Source: Asterias rubens
Taxonomy: Eukaryota > Echinodermata > Asteroidea > Forcipulatida > Asteriidae
NCBI RefSeq assembly: GCF_902459465.1
Contig: NC_047071.1
Span: forward strand, 10,742,002-10,806,001
Direction of reading: 5' to 3'
Length of the DNA: 64,000 nt
In this document: in pieces, positions 1 through 11,100 of the stretch
Layout: each line of letters starts with the position of its first letter
Position numbering within the stretch: the first letter of the stretch is position 1
Position numbers and translations under genes: made by a program
Notes under the pieces: model-generated
What the model saw: only the letters and a program-made list of their open reading frames with translations
What the model was told of the DNA's origin: nothing
Databases searched by the model: none

Positions 1-44
1 TCATTGAAATCAGCTGAATAAGAAATAGTAATGGCCAGTCCTAC

Positions 45-1656
45 CATGTAAATAGTGAAAGAGAAACACAACGCCCACGACCAGCGCTGCAGAAACACCC
101 GTCAATGCTGCTACTTGCCGCTGGGTCAACCTCATATTCTCCATCTGTGGCCACAGGCTGATTCCGCCACCGATACCAAGGGTGTGGGCTCGAGATTTGG
201 CCTCGTGGTGTTTACGCTCAAGAATTTTCTGCTTCTGCAAAGCCCTTCCTGTGAAAAATTTTAAGAATCAATAATTTTCCGTAGACTAGATGAAATTCCT
301 TTGTTAACAAAGAGTAGAAGTACTATGGTCATGATGGTACAACTGACTTGGACTTTCATCCCTTACAAGCTTGTATACCATTGCAACTGTGGAACTCCTA
401 TTGTCCCTCTTTTGTTTTTACTCTTAACTTTTTTGCAACATCTCCCATAGACCTTATCGCAAATACCAATGCGCAAGCGCAGACTGTTGAATGAGGTACA
501 TTGTGGGATAGATATGGATCAAATTTGGATACCAGCTAGACCACAATGCACCTAATTCCAAGCTTTACGCGCGCGTCCCAGTATTTGTGAAAAGGTCTAT
601 TGGTACTGTGGACCTTTCCCGAACAGTGGACTCTATTGTACCCTTTTATTTATACAGGTAGATCCCTGTTGTGAATGAGTACGCCTACATTGTACTCAGC
701 TCAACTGTCACCAGGGGCACGATGCAACCTACTCCTGGGCTGAAACAGAGTTATTAAACCCCTTCATATGATGTAGGCATGGGTATCATCAACTCTATGA
801 GCATGGTCGGTAGAGCAGAATGTTACTTTCCCAAACTTTTTAAGAAGCAACTGTGATTACACAGTATGTACAGTAACACACGTACATGCCTTGCCTAAGG
901 GCAGAAGTGTCATGACCAGGATTCTGACAACACCAGAGCTTGGGTCTGGGGAACTTCATTTTGTAGACTGCTCGGCAGGACTACAGCCGTCAGGAGGACT
1001 GAAAGTTACGTTTATCACCAGTGTGGTACCTTGCCCAATTTTAGTGGCGGGTTCGAAATCCAATTTAGTCCACCAAGACAAGCGGTTCAACAAATTATTC
1101 CTGTTTAGATACAGGGTCGTTATTCATGAAGTGCAATCTGGGGGAATTCTGTGTTGGTCAGCACAGTGTGTTTTGCTCAGCAGAGTGCTGGGCGAAATTT
1201 CATTAGATTCTGGGCAGGCCTGCCCGGCACCACCCACCATGGCTACAACACTGATTATCACAACTAATAATTATTGTACATTTAAACTTTTAAAATCCTA
1301 CCTGGTGTCATCCTGAGTTGTCTCAGACTAGGGCTGACCTGCTTCTCATCATCATCTGTTACTCCGCCCAAAATGGTCTTCTCGAGTCTGTTCTTCACCG
1401 ATGTTGCATCCTTCCCCCACCTTTTTTGGACTGCAACGTTCTTTTGCAGAGGGGCTTGATGATGACGGGGTGTTGTTACTGGAGGTCTCACTTTGGGAGT
1501 CTGTTCGAATATGTTTTTCATCTGAGCAACAGGCATATCTGGATCTGCATCAGCATCGCTTGAGACTGGACTGGTGTTCTCTACATTGTCAACGTTGAGT
1601 CGTTCTCGTAAAGGTCGGAGGCCCCGCCTTGGGGATTGCCTCAGTATGCGAGACAT
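45..1656 (-). CDS. 5' part of an unrecognised single-pass membrane protein (two exons, continues off left edge)
   Basis: Two minus-strand exons join cleanly. Exon A (1656 down to 1302) ends CCAG|GTAGG after one base of a codon. Exon B (248 down to 45) follows a TTTTTCACAG acceptor and supplies the other two bases (Gly). Exon B ends TACATG|GTAGG, again in phase 1, so the gene continues left of the window. The proposed start, MSRILRQSPRRG, is an ATG at 1656-1654. The frame is open further upstream and a TTCTTCAACAG acceptor lies at 1683, so exon A could instead be internal. The product is basic and Pro/Ser/Asp-rich for about 120 residues, then has a charged helix-like stretch (QKQKILERKHHEAK) and one hydrophobic span (VAALTGVSAALVVGVVFLF). 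This layout suits an N-terminal nucleoplasmic or cytosolic tail before a membrane anchor. I do not recognise the family and assign no function. Confidence 0.6.
448..599. mobile_element. MITE-D copy 1, TA-flanked inverted-repeat element (Tc1/mariner-like)
   Basis: The 152-bp element is bounded by TA at both ends. The left end reads GACCTTATCGCAAATACC and the right end is its approximate reverse complement. A second copy in the opposite orientation lies at 52197-52348, again between TA dinucleotides. TA target duplication with short inverted ends is typical of Tc1/mariner MITEs; the family assignment rests on that alone. No coding capacity. Confidence 0.75.
690..945 (-). repeat. tRNA-derived SINE, degraded, minus orientation
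   Basis: GGCATGGGTATCATC (776) and AAGTGTCATGACCAGGATT (905) recur in the same order at 14447 and 14550. In the reverse strand the second block reads as the B-box side of a tRNA-like head followed by the GACACTT...CTTAAGC-type body seen in the fuller copy at 28381-28692. Boundaries are approximate. Confidence 0.5.
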
Positions 1657-1765
1657 TACATTTCTCACAATTACATTAATGGCTGTTGAAGAAACATGTT
1701 GAGGTATGAGAAATCTCAGAATGATATCACCGCGAAAGCCTACATTTGTGTAGCCCCACAACAAA

Positions 1766-1969
1766 CTAAGTTGGGCAGATCACGTAAACACCACTACACT
1801 CAAAGCAAACAAAGGCCTCCTGCGGAGGAACCTGTATAGCTGTCCCCGGAAGGTGAAGGACATAGCCTACAAGACCCTAGTCCGCCCGAAGCTGGACTAC
1901 TGTGCATCAGTCTGGGACCCTTATACCCAAGATCAAAAGAACAGATTGGAAGCAGTGCAACTTAATTAA
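1766..1969 (+). pseudogene. CR1-like LINE reverse transcriptase fragment (thumb region)
   Basis: Reading from CTA at 1766 gives an open 67-codon stretch (LSWADHVNTTTLKANKGLL, then RRNLYSCPRKVKDIAYKTLV, then RPKLDYCASVWDPYT) ending at TAA 1967-1969. The order leucine-tryptophan-x-x-H, A-x-KTLVRP-x-LDY and ASVWDP is the usual C-terminal thumb of CR1/L2-type non-LTR reverse transcriptases. It lacks the catalytic core and any 3' tail, so it is a dead insert just upstream of the left-edge gene. Confidence 0.8.
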
Positions 1970-2269
1970 GGATTCAGCTATGCTTGGCCACACAAGAGTC
2001 CAAGACAAGTGGGGCTAACGGCCTAGGTCAGTGACAGGTGGTTAGACAGCATGTTTCTAGAACTTAGAAGTACATAATGATATAATGCCATTGTGTAGCC
2101 CAGGTTGGACTCCTCCGCTCCGTTGCATACTACAAAAGTGCAGCCAGTGTGACTGTGAGTGTAAGCATGGTGTAAACTGTAATGATGTGAAGCGTGATGA
2201 TGTGGATGTGGGTGACCCGACATGTGTCACTGACACAGACACACTGGTGATGAAAAACAAACTTTTTGA

Positions 2270-2784
2270 CTGAGTTTGATCGCAAAAAGGAGTAGGAATT
2301 TAAGGCAAAATAAAAACATAAAACCAGACTATAAATCAGTTGAATTACTTACCTCAAAAGGTCTCCTGTACGGTTTTTGTAACGTCGTTTTATAAGAACA
2401 CGTTTTACGAGTTTTAATTTAACCGCCTGCGCGAAAAAAAGAAAAACAAACAGATTTAGAACAGTCTGGTCCCCAAATTCCGCAACGCAATTCTTACAAC
2501 ATAGAGAAGAAGGAAACCGATCTTTGTTTGCAAAGTGAATCTTTGGGCAAAAGGTGGCGCCCTTTGAATAAGATTGGTGATTGGTGGTGGATTCGATATA
2601 ATAGCTTCCCTGCTCGATCCATGGGAGCCCTTACACCCTTTTTTTGTACAGACAATAGATTGTGTATGAAAGAATCTATCAAAACCCGGGGTTCGGTGTT
2701 TTAACTTTTGAGGTTATTTTATAACTCATAAAAATTAACTTAATACGACACTTTTGGTATTAATCTCAAAATAATAATATTGTA
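2270..2784. other. non-coding stretch, no feature seen
   Basis: AT-rich intergenic DNA. Short open frames on both strands show no family resemblance, no splice context and no repeat boundary that I can define. Confidence 0.5.
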
Positions 2785-3075
2785 AGCAGAAACACTTACT
2801 TGGTATTTTTAACGAGCAATGGAGAACTATAAAAAACATTGTGAGACACGGCTCCCTCACTGAAGTAACTTAGTTTTTGAGAAAGAAGATTTCTCACTGA
2901 AATTAATTCAAATTGAAGAGACCTCAGCTGAGATCTCGATCGAATTCAAGGCTACAACTTGTGTCACTCTGCGACAAGGGTCTTTTCCATTATTCTCTCA
3001 CAACTTTGTCTTGACCAATAATTGAGTAAACGTTTTTACAGGTTTGTTATATTATTATTGGTATGAGACGCACCA
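2785..3075. mobile_element. MITE-A, degraded copy
   Basis: Retains the internal blocks ACTTACTTGGTA, GAGCAATGGAGA, CATTGTGAGA, CGGCTCCCTC, GAGACCTCAG and ACAGGTTTGTTAT in the same order as intact MITE-A copies (compare 17525-17914). The terminal AGGCAGTGGACAC blocks are gone and the right side runs into the palindrome cluster. Confidence 0.7.
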
Positions 3076-3084
3076 AGTCAATAT

Positions 3085-3350
3085 TATTGTCCTCTATGCA
3101 ATACTATCCGGAGGACATTATTGCATATGCAATAATGTCCGCCGGACGGTTTTTGCATAGCCCCGGACACAAATGCATATGCAAAAGTGTCCGGAGCGGA
3201 CAGTATTGCATGGCGGACACAATTGCATCCTTAGAGCTCCGGGTGACGTCACCGGGCATTTCGGCACGCAGTACTCACGTTCTATCAAGCTCAATTGCAT
3301 AATATGCAAAAGTGGACAGTATTGCATGGCGGACACTCTGACACCGGCGT
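3085..3350. repeat. cluster of short tandem palindromes centred on TGCATATGCA with GTCCG/CGGAC arms
   Basis: Positions 3113-3140 form a perfect 28-bp palindrome with arms GGACATTATTGCAT. Positions 3163-3194 form a second, imperfect one with arms CCGGACAC. Further half units follow (GGACAGTATTGCAT twice, GGACACAATTGCAT, and TTGCATAATATGCAA near 3294). A related cluster lies at 54812-55320. Cores read TTGCATATGCAA (3121-3132) and ATGCATATGCAA (3173-3184). Either a tandem repeat family or a cluster of dimeric protein-binding sites would fit. Confidence 0.75.
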
Positions 3351-3428
3351 GTCAAGCTCTCCGGGATGACGTAGCATGCTGTCGTTGCGGGCGTGAGTCT
3401 CTGCTCTGCTTTACCATGGAGGTAGAAT

Positions 3429-3449
3429 CCCCCCCCCCCCCCCCCCCCC
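3429..3449. repeat. poly-C run
   Basis: Twenty-one consecutive C bases. Length is likely unreliable in assembly. Confidence 0.9.
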
Positions 3450-3469
3450 TCTACCGCTGCAAGTAAATC

Positions 3470-4590
3470 TTTGAGACCTGTTTTGTAATCAAAAAGGTGC
3501 TTTTTCGACGGGCAACCAAAAACCCTCTTCTGTTCCGGCTTTCAGATGAACTTTCTTTGTAATTCCCACTCCTCAAATACTTTATTATTTATGGTGTGAT
3601 TATTTTTTGCACTACTGTCGTAGACGCTCCACTCGTTCACGATTTACTTGCGGACGCCGCCATGACAGCTGGCAACGAGAGAGTAGTAACAGTAGAGATT
3701 TATTTGATTAATTTTGAGAGGCTGTATGAGAGCGAGATGCGCCATCTTTGAAATGTTGTTTCCCGGGATTGGGGAGGGGACAGTGCAAAATGTCACTGTC
3801 GAAAATACATCATATAAAAACATGTATAACCAATGTTAGCTTGGTTTAATCGTCGCAATATTTAAATTCGGGGGGAAAAACACATGATGGACCCATCATC
3901 TGCGATCGGAAGGCAGACTTCAAGTGTAAGTTACGGACGATGGTCTAAGTTTGAGATGGGGCCCATTTCTTGATTCCTTGCTCTGAATTAACAAAAGGAG
4001 TTATCACAAAAAGCATGAAGCTGGTCGACCTATCGCCCACTTTCGCGGGTCAAAATCGGCCCAAAAATCTGCTGAGAGGTGGGAGTAAGCACAGCCCCGG
4101 CCCCACAGACAGTGGGAATCCCTCGGCTGTAGGCTACCCAAACTGTTGGTGCCCGTCTAGTCTCATCGCAATGGTTAAAATAGCAAAGAAGTTTGTCAAA
4201 CAGTATATTGCTCAAAGTGAACATCTTTGAAAAAAATGTGCCCCGCAGTCAGTTTTCGCCCGCGAAATATTTATCTTTTTGACGGCAGTTATTTTGTTCA
4301 CCATGGACAGAACTTGATGCACTGCACGGCGACTGTCAGTTCTTGACTATTATTTGTTTTATCTGCCTATTTAAAACCTACAGAAACACAACGTTCACTT
4401 TGTTTTTCCTTCTTTATCAAATTGTTGGAAGCTAAGTTTGGCCTTGGCGGAACAAGTAATAATACAATAATGCTCAGGCCTGATTAAAGAGTGTATAGCA
4501 TGTTTACTATCATGAAAACAAAATTTAGGGGAACAAGTAACCATTTATTTAAAATATTCAAATGTATTGGGTGAAAAAAAGATAAAAATT
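3470..4590. other. intergenic stretch, no gene seen
   Basis: Mixed-composition DNA between the palindrome cluster and the tRNA. Open frames (for example 3970-4230) lack splice context and any family resemblance. Confidence 0.45.
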
Positions 4591-4663
4591 TGTTTCCGCC
4601 CAGGCTCGAACTGGGGACCTTTCGCGTGTTAGGCGAACGTGATAACCACTACACTACGGAAAC
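4591..4663 (-). tRNA. tRNA-Val (anticodon AAC)
   Basis: The minus strand folds into a complete 73-nt cloverleaf. The acceptor stem GTTTCCG pairs with CGGAAAC, and the discriminator is A. The anticodon arm is TTCGC-CTAACAC-GCGAA, giving AAC (valine). The T arm CCCAG-TTCGAGC-CTGGG contains an intact B box, and the D arm carries the A box TAGTGTAGTGG. A TTTTT run lies a few bases past the 3' end and fits a Pol III terminator. Perfect stems distinguish it from the tRNA-like SINE heads elsewhere in the window. It lies about 0.5 kb upstream of, and divergent from, the PDIA3 gene. Confidence 0.94.
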
Positions 4664-4956
4664 CCGTTACATTAGCTTGGAAAAACATAATACTTAAATG
4701 TAAATACACCGTGTCCACCGTGAGCCATTAGATGATCCATTTTATAAGGGTGAATTGAAATTGCAATAAAATATTTGTTTACAATTTTTCCAAAATTAAA
4801 TCAAAAAACAAAACAGTGTACTGTTTTTGTATTAATTTTTTTGTATTTAATTTCGTTTCATTAACTTAGCCATAGTGAAAAGTGTCTGAATAAATGGACG
4901 AATAATGCTGAACTAGAAAACCCCCCTAAGAGAAGAATGTTATTATCCCAATGCAG

Positions 4957-4994
4957 CCAATCAGGGATCGACACCATGCAGCAAGTACACGTGG
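4957..4994 (+). promoter_or_regulatory. candidate PDIA3 upstream elements: CCAAT box and CACGTGG core
   Basis: CCAAT at 4957-4961 and CACGTGG at 4988-4994 lie about 190-220 bp before the PDIA3 start codon. ER chaperone promoters commonly use CCAAT plus CCACG or ACGTG cores bound by NF-Y with ATF6 or XBP1. The spacing here does not match a canonical ERSE, so stress control is only suggested. Confidence 0.3.
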
Positions 4995-5179
4995 AAACCT
5001 GTGCACAAACTATGTACACACGCGTACATCCATGTACACGCGATCGTGTATGCGCGAAATGAATGCAATTTTCACTGGGTTTTAAATACTGCTGTGTGAA
5101 TTGATAACACACAACGCTCGACCAACCGGTGTTGCTTAAGTGTGAGGTGGTGACGACGTGTGAGAAACATCAGTCAAAA

Positions 5180-8100
5180 ATGGAGAAATTTGCTGTGATT
5201 TTCGTGTTGTTTGGCTTGGCGCTTGGTTCAGATGTTCTGGATCTCTCAGATGGAGGATTTGAAGCAGAAGCTAAGGGACGTGACATTATGCTTGTGGAGT
5301 TCTTTGCTCCTTGGTAGGTGGTGGTACTCTCTTACTTTATTTATTATATATTATTTTAGTGTTGCGTTTGTCTACTCTTTCCTGCATCTCGACTCCTCAA
5401 TATACGACTCCTACTCCTAGCTAGCTGTCATTAGGGAACGTTAGTTTTTGTTGGGGGGGGGGGGGGGGGGGGGGTGGGGGGGGACCATAGACCAAGTTTG
5501 GATAAACTGGTTAATTCTTGAAAAGGTTGATTTAAAGGGTTTGGACAATAAATTTGCAACTGCCACCACTTTTTTAATTCGTTATGGAAATTGGAATATT
5601 TTTTCATTATTATTTTTTTTATTTTACTCGACCTCAAGTCAAACATTTTATATTCCCACTTTTGCTTGGTTGGTAAATACAAGAAAATTAGTGAAAAATT
5701 GGTCTGGCAGTAGTTAGTGGGAGGCGTAGGGAGGAGGGTTACGTTATCGCAACTAGAGGCGCGGCAGGAAACGAACATCTTTCCCATTTGTCATTGTTTT
5801 TTATTGTCTCTCTTTTAAAGATGTGATGTCACGAATTATCTCAACTAAAACCATATTAATACCAAGATGTACTTTTGTTATCAACAGGTGTGGCCATTGC
5901 AAGAAACTAGCCCCCGGGTACGAGCACGCAGCAACAGCATTAGCTCAGAATGATCCACCAGTCCCATTGGCAAAGGTAGGACAGGAGTGCGTTTTGGCGA
6001 CCCCAACCAGAAACATTGGTTATCGGTTGAGCCTGTTTGCGTGTTCGGTTGAGCGCAGTGACGATGCTGTTAAGACCAACGGGTAACCGACTTGTTGAGT
6101 TAGTTGGAATTTGGTTGGGGTCCCCAAAACGCGCTCCAGCTTTTTACATTGGATCCTACCTACTAGGCCTGATACTTCAAAATGGAAAACAATTGCCCCT
6201 ATGCCGGGCCTGGAATTACATGGAGACCATTGCCCCCGCTGCCCTCGGTCTTGGCCCTTGGTGCCCCTTCAAAAAATTTCCATTATTAACTTAGATTTTC
6301 CAATTGAAGTGCCCTTTACAAAATGAAAATGGCCTTTCTCTTTCAAAGATGAAATTCCAGGACTGCAACGCCCCATGTCATTGATAGATTGTTAGTTTGT
6401 TAGTTTAGACGATCTTCCTGTCAAGGGAACTGTGTAGCTTCCACAGAGGGGATACACAAGCTGGCTACAAGGAATTTCTCAAACAAATATTGGTTTAACG
6501 TCTGTAGACACCAATTTTGATTCAGTAACTAGAGTAGACAAGAATGTTCCAGTCATTGTGAAATCAGTGGTTAGCTCGGTAGGATTCAAACCCAGAACCT
6601 TGTGATTGCAAGTACTAGTGTAGTTGCGATAATGTAATCCTCCTCCCGACGGCCGCCAGGCCGGAGGGTTACGAAGCTTCCGCAATCTGTGCAGGGCGAA
6701 ATGGTTAAAAACGTACAATTTTGACAGCTACATGTAGTCAGCAGATTTGCTCCATTTTTACCACTTTTGAAAATCATGACACAAATTCTAGGAACCGGAC
6801 TTGATCCTCAATGTCTAATGAATCCTACCATATCACTCAAAACACCATTGAGGAAATAATTTGAAGAAAAAGGACAAAAACTTACCAGATCCCCGAGCGA
6901 AAGAGTAAAACTGTCCCACGTTGAAAATTTGAATCTGAGGGGGGCGGCACTGGATTGGTGCCCTTTGGTATTTCCACTAGAAATTTACATAATCAAAAAG
7001 TTAAAGCTTCAGAAAATTTCTTAATCATTTCTGATTTCTGTTGTTACTTTAGGTGGATTGCACCGACGAAAGCGGTGGTAAGGATACATGCGGAAAATAT
7101 GGTGTGTCTGGCTACCCCACCCTCAAAATATTCAGAAATGGAGCCGTTTCTGCTGATTACAGTGGTCCAAGAGACTCGGGTGAGTATTGAGTAATTGAAG
7201 GTACAGTTGTTTGAAGCGCTGACTCATCCGGAAATACATTCTGTTAAAATTTCAAACTTGGATGACGTAAACAACTAGTCCCAACTTCATGGCTCTGCTT
7301 ACTGTAAGCAAAGAATCTGCACTTGTGGAAGCAGGGAATTCTTGTTTGATAAAAGTTGGTTTATAAGTCTGACTTGGGGGTCATTGTAGCAGTGGTTGTT
7401 TTTTTTGTATTGCATAAAATAAAGAAAAAGATTGTCAGGTTTTTTTTTTTTCACCGACGGCAAAAAAGTAATGGCATGCATGCTGGTCTTTTTTGTTTGT
7501 TAACTGGTTAGTGCCGACCAGCCAGATTTGGATTTAACATACATTTTAGTGTACGCGTACATGGTGTGCACAACATTTACTTGGCCAAATAAACAGGGTT
7601 AGTGAAAATGTATATATTGCAATAAGTCTGTGAAGAAAACATACAGTTGACTTCTCCCATGTGTAACTAAGCATCTTTGTTTCTTTTCCTTTTGAAGCTG
7701 GCATCATCAGTCACATGAAAAAAATGGCCGGGCCATTTGTAAAGGAGATTAGCAGTGTAGCAGACATGGAAAAAGTCTTGAGCAAAACCGAAACTACTGT
7801 TATAGCAGGTGAGGCATTTGGTTTGAAAACAGATCTAAAACTTGATTAGTGACATTTCATGGAGGCAGTAGAGGTTGCCCTCTATGGTACTGGCGATCGC
7901 CTTGGTGCCCTAGGAAATGTTCCTGTAGACTTTCCAATTATCCTTTGTAGAGGTGCCTGTTATGGAGTGGCATTAGTAGGCCACCATAGCTTTGCTGTAA
8001 GATCATGTCATGGGCTATAAATAAACAACTTTCAGTGAATGCTATGACTGGAGTCATGCAGAGTTGCCCTGCCTTGCTTTGAACAAAACCAAGTATTGTA

Positions 8101-11100
8101 TTTTTCCAACAAAGTTTTCCTTTGCCTCCAAATTTTCTCCGGACAATACATAATCTTTAGCACACTAGGATGCTAGGGAAGACAAATAATATTTAGTAGT
8201 ACTATTTTGTTATCATTTTGAAAGCTTTTTCATTTTAATCTAGCCAGTATGACACAATTTTGCCTCCACAAAATTATGGACCTTGACACTAGATCACTTA
8301 GTAAACGGAAAACTGCAAAATTTTGAGTGATATTTGTGTGAAACATTATATTCTACTCCTGAAGCATCTTTCCAACCATGAATAGACCGATCCATTAAGC
8401 TCGGCCCCATTGCGTATTGACCAATCACGACGCAGCGAAGGTCCGACAAATAAGGTCCGACATGCGTGTGCGTATGCTTGGTGCGCACGGCAGAGTTGTG
8501 TAGAAAGGCTTGGAGAACCACACGAGTTCTTGCTATCAGGTGCGTCGTGGACGGAGCTTACTGGATCGGTCTATTCACTTCATAACAAATGCTTCTATAG
8601 CCTAGGGTGCCTCATCCAAAGGCAATGTGTTCCTGTATTAGCTGTAGGGCCTAAACTTTTTTTGAGAATCATCCTGCCAAAAACTGACAATTCAGCTTGA
8701 TTCTTTTCTAGGATTCTTTTCTAAGGATAACAATGAAAAGGCAGCGTTTGTTCAAGCGGCTGGTAAACTTCACGAGAACTACAAATTTTTTTATACTCTA
8801 TCGGAAGCTGTCAGCAAGAATTATGGTTTCTCTGAGTAAGTATAAGATTTGCAATAAACAATGTTCGCTTCAATTCTTAGATAAGAATATCATCTCCAAT
8901 CACTCTGAAACTCTTTAAAAAAAATCTAAATTTCAATTACACTTGCCAGCACCCCAAACATGCCAAAACTCAAAGTCAAATCCCTAAGTTACATTGTTAA
9001 AAATAGTAAAACGCAATACCGACTCTACATTAGTGCAATTAAAAATAATGATCATTATGCTTAAGTTTTATTTGCTCATCAATGTAGATGAGAATTTAAG
9101 TTTAAAAGTATTTAATCACATCACATTGGCTGATGTTCCATGGACTCACTTTTAATGCCATTTCGCTGATTCTGAAAGTGCCTGATTCTGACCTGGGACG
9201 TCTCAATCCAAGAAACCCAGACGCCAGGCCCACCCCTTTTGTCAAACACAACTGCTATCCAAGAACAGCTTAGATCCTTTCCGTCCAAATGTGCATCCCT
9301 CAAGCCATACGTAAGCACAACCACCACCAGCATTCTCCTGAAGACGAGCAGAGTATACTGTTCGAAACGTTGAGACCAAACCGGCTCTTTTCAGAGCCAA
9401 CACTCCCTCAGAAGAGATTTTCACACATGGTTGTACCGGCAAGTCTACTATTCATATTAATTTTTTATGGTTTGTCTTATTCTCCACACCATGCAAAGCT
9501 TCAAACACCATCTACAACTGCTATCAATCGAGTTGATCTTTGGAATTAATATACTCGTTTTCCTAGTTGTTTTGTTAGCTGTTTTTGTTTATACTTATCA
9601 ACTTAAGTCCTTTCTCTCTTACAGTGCCGTAGCCCTTTTCCGACCAAGGTTTCTGAAAAACAAATTTGAAGAGGGCATTCTGCAAATGACGGAAGCCGTT
9701 ACCAAGTCCAACATTGAGAAATTCGCCGAAATCAACGGGTGAGTTTAACAACTTCCTGGGATGAACTTGACACCAATAAAGTGTGCCAGTTTTGGCCTAA
9801 TTAATCAATGATTGTATTGAGTTATAGCAAACAAATGAACTGGCTTTTTTTTTTTTTCCCACCATCATCACTTGTCGAGTTCAATAGAACTAGCTGTTAA
9901 TGTATACAAACAGAACCAGCAGAATGCAATCATGGCAGTGTGTGTAGTGACCCAATTCACCTGACATCATCATCCGAATTATCTTGGATGTGCCATATTG
10001 GTGGGCTATGTCACTGTGCGTTATACTGTGAAGTGCGCATTTTAGGCGGTGAGCGTGGCAGAGTCGTCGCGTGTGACATGCGTGCAAGGGGTTGATATCT
10101 GCTTTGAGGTAGATCCAGACAATACTTTGGTAAGGAGAGCGGTTGCATTCTCGCACTCCTTCAAATAATTTTTGGAGAAAAAAAAACAGAATTGTATTCA
10201 CAGTCGGAAGAAAATGAACTATCATTTGCCAGTCAAATCTTTGGATTTGTTACGTGAACATACTGGTCAGAGCTTCATTTGTGCTTATTACACAGCATGT
10301 GCATACACATTCAGATTTCTGGAAAGCATGTTTAAAGGGAAGGTACATCTGATTGGTAATCACTCTTAAATTATTTTCAGTCAAGCTTAGTTGGTTAGAA
10401 GTGCAGAAAATGTAGCTTTGGAAGCATTTTGAGCACTGATTTTGAGATTTATTTCACTTCAAAGTAAGGTACATGTAGTTATGGAAAAATCTATCCTTTT
10501 TTTTAAAATCCCCCGAAATCTGAGAAGCGGTTCTGACTGTAACATATCTTAGATTGTGTTTAATTTTAATTACAAAAACCAAGATTTGTTTTCCCTTTGA
10601 TATGCTTGATAAAAACAACTTTGTATCAGTGTACTTTTTGTAATGATTGCCATCAATTGATTGTCTCTCATTTGAAAACAACAAATAGATTGGGTATGTG
10701 TGGAGTTATGAAAGCTGACAACAAGGATCTGTTCAAAAAGCCTGTCGTCGTAGCTTACTTCCAAGTTGACTATGAGAAGAACCCCAAAGGTATGTTCTGG
10801 TTTAAAATAATAATAATATTTACTACATGATATTTTGTATTGCAGGTTTGCTTTTTTTTAAATATTTTTTTTTACACATTGCATTGCATTCCTAAGAGAC
10901 GGTAGGAAGGTTGACTATGTACTGATATTCACAACATTGTATTCTGTATTGCAGGCTGGCAGAGTATAATTATTCATTACCACTTTAGATTATGTTTAAT
11001 GGTCGGACAGTAGGAGGGTTAACTGTACTGAGTACATACATTTGACCTTTGTTCACAATAAGTGTGACCTTGTGCATTCTTTGGCTAGTCTGGCAGGCAA

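Noticed and set aside
891-1316. 141-codon open frame on the plus strand
   Set aside because: Partly antisense to exon A of the left-edge gene and partly over a SINE; no family resemblance.
5431-5484. G-quadruplex-based regulation
   Set aside because: A near-continuous G run can form quadruplexes, but nothing else points to function and the run length is uncertain in assemblies.
5431-5787. Proline-rich minus-strand frame
   Set aside because: Created by the G homopolymer in PDIA3 intron 1.
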